From positions 1-19,612 of the forward strand of contig JAJXTQ010000003.1 in NCBI GenBank assembly GCA_021783685.1: a stretch of DNA of 19,612 nucleotides, in the 5' to 3' direction. Below are positions 18,004 through 19,612 of the stretch, piece after piece. The notes below the pieces were generated by a model that worked only from the letters and a program-made list of their open reading frames with translations, had not been told where the DNA came from and searched no databases. Within the stretch, counting starts at the first letter, position 1. The number at the start of each line of letters is the position of its first letter. This DNA comes from Pseudomonadota bacterium (GTDB taxonomy: Bacteria; Pseudomonadota; Gammaproteobacteria; UBA5335). The translations under genes were made by a program, and so were the position numbers.

Positions 18004-18025
18004 GCGCCGATGATGAATTCGGCGC
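18004..18025 (+). repeat. Hairpin in leader of the outer-membrane protein gene
   Basis: GCGCCGA (18004-18010) and TCGGCGC (18019-18025) pair around an 8-base loop and can extend by a G-U and a G-C pair. No T-run follows, so it is unlikely to be the plsC terminator. It may structure or stabilise the long leader. Confidence 0.45.
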
Positions 18026-18099
18026 GCGGTAACCCGACCGGCAGGTGGCGCCAAGGCTGCCGGAGCGCCAATCGTTCATCACATCGAGAGGGTTAGATA

Positions 18100-18618
18100 A
18101 TGAGCACGAAACAGAAGCTGTTGATCCCGGCGATCGCCCTGGCTGCCGTGGTGGCTGCCCCGGCCGTCCTGGCGACCGAGACGGCCGGCAAGTTCGGCGT
18201 GGGTCTGAGCAAGGTCATCGAAGAAGACGAAGTCGCGCTGGCCGGCCGCTACTGGATCACGGAAGAAGCGGGCGTGCAGGGTACCGTCTACTACCAGAAC
18301 GACGAGCAGGGTGACGACGAGCTGACCAAGTACGCTGTCGCGCTCAAGGGCATTTTCGCGCCCGTCATCCGCGAGAACAGCAAGTTCCTGGTGTCCCTGG
18401 AGGCGGGCTACAACGACGCCGACCTGGAAACCAGCCAGGGCGACCTGAAGACCGACGGCTGGTTCGTCTTCCCGGCCTTGGGCGCCGAGTTCATGCTGAG
18501 CGGCCTGCCCGAACTGGGGCTGAACGTCGAAGTCGGCTATCGCTACGAAGATTCCGACGATCTGGACGCCCAGAGCGAAGGCGTGAAGGGCACCGTGGGC
18601 GCCGTCTACTACTTCTGA
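18100..18618 (+). CDS. Small outer-membrane beta-barrel protein
   Basis: 172-aa predicted outer-membrane protein. Residues 1-25 are a signal peptide (lysines, then [17 protein letters not shown]). The mature part alternates hydrophobic and polar residues in strands with Tyr/Trp girdles ([63 protein letters not shown]). It ends in Phe after YY, the usual C-terminal signature for outer-membrane insertion by BAM. The size suggests eight strands. The loops are very acidic ([21 protein letters not shown]). ATG 18100 has a GAGAGGG ribosome site 8 bases upstream. It stands alone between plsC and msrB, with its own leader and terminator. I cannot assign a named family; YfaZ/OmpW-like barrels are possible relatives. 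Confidence 0.75.
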   Translation: MSTKQKLLIPAIALAAVVAAPAVLATETAGKFGVGLSKVIEEDEVALAGRYWITEEAGVQGTVYYQNDEQGDDELTKYAVALKGIFAPVIRENSKFLVSLEAGYNDADLETSQGDLKTDGWFVFPALGAEFMLSGLPELGLNVEVGYRYEDSDDLDAQSEGVKGTVGAVYYF

Positions 18619-18645
18619 TCGTCCGACGCGCTGCCGAGGACCTGG

Positions 18646-18667
18646 GACGGCCCCGATCGGGGCCGTC
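18646..18667 (+). terminator. Palindromic terminator after the outer-membrane protein gene
   Basis: A perfect 22-bp palindrome with arms GACGGCCCCGA and TCGGGGCCGTC starts 27 bases after the stop codon and is followed by TCCATTTGTG. The stem is strong but the T-tract is poor, so termination may be partial. The symmetry would also allow cruciform or protein binding. Confidence 0.65.
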
Positions 18668-18737
18668 TCCATTTGTGCCGTGCCATCTCGCGTGCGGCGC
18701 TGCTATCCTGAAGGTCCGTTTCCAGCGGGAGGCCCCC

Positions 18738-19163
18738 ATGGACCCTGTTCCAGAAACCGACGCCGAATGGCGCGAGCGGCTCAGCCCCGAGCAATACCGC
18801 ATCACTCGCCAGTGCGGCACCGAACCGGCCTTCACCGGGATCTACCACGACTGCAAGACACCCGGGCTTTATCGCTGCGTCTGCTGCGCCGCGCCGCTGT
18901 TCGCGTCCACCACCAAGTACGATTCCGGCTCGGGTTGGCCGAGTTTCTGGACGCCCGTGTCGGAGGCGGCGCTGACCCGTCGCGAGGACGCCAGCCACGG
19001 CATGCGGCGCATCGAGGTGCGCTGCGCACACTGCGACGCGCATCTGGGGCATGTGTTTCCGGACGGCCCGACGCCGACGGGCCTGCGCTACTGCATCAAC
19101 TCCGCCGCGCTGGATCTCGAGCCCGAGGCTGACGGACCGCTCAACAACTCCTCGGCGCGCTGA
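18738..19163 (+). CDS. msrB: Peptide-methionine (R)-S-oxide reductase
   Basis: 141-aa MsrB, which reduces methionine-R-sulfoxide in proteins as an oxidative repair enzyme; there is no signal peptide, so it is cytosolic. The catalytic Cys119 lies in [11 protein letters not shown]. Zinc is held by two CxxC pairs, C47/C50 (RCVCC) and C96/C99 (RCAHC). The substrate-site segments [26 protein letters not shown] and [12 protein letters not shown] are intact. The resolving Cys of the E. coli enzyme (GCGWPSF) is replaced by Ser; Cys26 in RQCGTEP may serve instead. ATG 18738 follows a GGGAGG ribosome site 5 bases away; earlier in-frame starts lack one. It lies 45 bp before argS, in the same direction. 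Confidence 0.96.
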   Translation: MDPVPETDAEWRERLSPEQYRITRQCGTEPAFTGIYHDCKTPGLYRCVCCAAPLFASTTKYDSGSGWPSFWTPVSEAALTRREDASHGMRRIEVRCAHCDAHLGHVFPDGPTPTGLRYCINSAALDLEPEADGPLNNSSAR

Positions 19164-19169
19164 TACCAT
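19141..19169 (+). promoter_or_regulatory. Candidate promoter of argS
   Basis: TCAACA (19141-19146) and TACCAT (19164-19169) are separated by 17 bp, each matching the sigma70 consensus at four positions. They overlap the msrB end. Initiation near 19176 leaves about 32 bases to the TTG start. Read-through from msrB is the alternative. Confidence 0.4.
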
Positions 19170-19207
19170 TTGCCCTTTTGGCTGTCTTGCGGCTTTGAGG
19201 TCCTGCT

Positions 19208-19612
19208 TTGAAACACGCTATTGCGCGCTGGCTGTCCCAGGCGATTGCCCAGATCCCCGATTGTGGCGAGGACGTGCGCGGCCTGACGGCGCAGCTCGAG
19301 CGCACCCGCGATGCGGCCCATGGCGACTTCGCCACCAACTGGGCGCTCGTGGCCGCGCCGCGCGCCGGGCGCAAGCCGCGTGAGCTGGCCGAGGTGCTGG
19401 TCCGGCATTTGCCGGCGCATCCGCTGGTCGCGGCCGTCACGATTGCCGGACCGGGATTCGTCAACATCCGCCTCGAGCCCGACGCCTATCACCAGGCGCT
19501 GCGCGAGCTCCTGGCGGCGGGCGAGCGCTACGGGCAGATCGACTTCGGTCAGGGTCAGCGCGTGCTGCTCGAGTTCGTTTCCGCCAACCCCACCGGGCCG
19601 CTGCAAGATCGG
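19208..19612 (+). CDS. argS: Arginyl-tRNA synthetase, N-terminal fragment
   Basis: First 133 or so residues of class I arginyl-tRNA synthetase, which charges tRNA-Arg. The N-terminal Add-1 domain is present (DAAHGDFATNWALV, KPRELAEVLV, VTIAGPGFVNIRL), then VLLEFVSANPTGPL, which directly precedes the HIGH-type signature. That signature should continue HVGHGR but here reads QDR up to the right edge, probably because the last seven bases are adapter. The start is TTG 19208: an in-frame stop lies just upstream (19196-19198), and GAGG (19197-19200) is placed 7 bases before TTG. The remaining three quarters of the gene are missing. Confidence 0.93.
   Translation, partial: MKHAIARWLSQAIAQIPDCGEDVRGLTAQLERTRDAAHGDFATNWALVAAPRAGRKPRELAEVLVRHLPAHPLVAAVTIAGPGFVNIRLEPDAYHQALRELLAAGERYGQIDFGQGQRVLLEFVSANPTGPLQDR
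19606..19612 (+). other. Probable sequencing-adapter remnant at contig end
   Basis: The final seven bases are AGATCGG, the start of the common Illumina TruSeq adapter (AGATCGGAAGAGC). They begin exactly where the ArgS reading departs from the invariant GPLHVGH: CTG-CA is compatible with Leu-His, and the bases after it are not. Treat them as artefact, not genome. Confidence 0.8.

Overview
The window is a GC-rich chromosomal segment, by eye about two-thirds G+C, from a Gram-negative proteobacterium. Outer-membrane proteins, lipid A-type heptose metabolism (gmhB), separate glycyl-tRNA synthetase subunits (glyQ/glyS) and a glnA/ntrB/ntrC nitrogen locus together point to Gammaproteobacteria, perhaps a Chromatiales-like lineage. 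The lineage is an inference from gene content and order; no rRNA or other marker is present. I see no tRNA, rRNA, CRISPR array, insertion sequence or phage gene.

Region 1 (1-3400, minus strand) is a metal-acquisition operon, most likely for zinc. In transcription order it holds a small Cys/His-containing membrane protein, an outer-membrane porin-like barrel with an N-terminal coiled coil, a periplasmic metal-binding protein (ZnuA-like) and an ABC-3 family permease (ZnuB-like) cut by the left edge. A 17-bp dyad with a Fur/Zur-like layout overlaps a candidate -35 box upstream. Together these could carry metal across the outer membrane, the periplasm and the inner membrane; the ATPase and the regulator are not in the window.

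Region 2 (3519-8857) holds a secreted, probably lipid-anchored alpha/beta-hydrolase-like protein that I cannot name; a minus-strand pair made of an NRDE/TANGO2-family protein and an S9 prolyl-oligopeptidase-type peptidase; and a type II NADH dehydrogenase (ndh).

Region 3 (8864-13300, minus strand) is the nitrogen-control locus: glnA, a clear intrinsic terminator, then ntrB-ntrC with a 4-bp overlap. Upstream of glnA lie a good sigma54 -24/-12 promoter and two NtrC-type enhancer sites whose centres are 30 bp apart. This layout fits NtrC activation of glnA under nitrogen limitation, with GlnA also carrying the adenylylation tyrosine.

Region 4 (13421-17906, plus strand) is a compact housekeeping operon, glyQ-glyS-gmhB-plsC, in which every junction overlaps. 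Region 5 (17907-19612) holds a small outer-membrane barrel protein with a long leader and a palindromic terminator, msrB, and the start of argS. The last seven bases match the start of the common Illumina adapter and interrupt the invariant ArgS motif, so the right edge looks like an untrimmed contig end rather than genome sequence.
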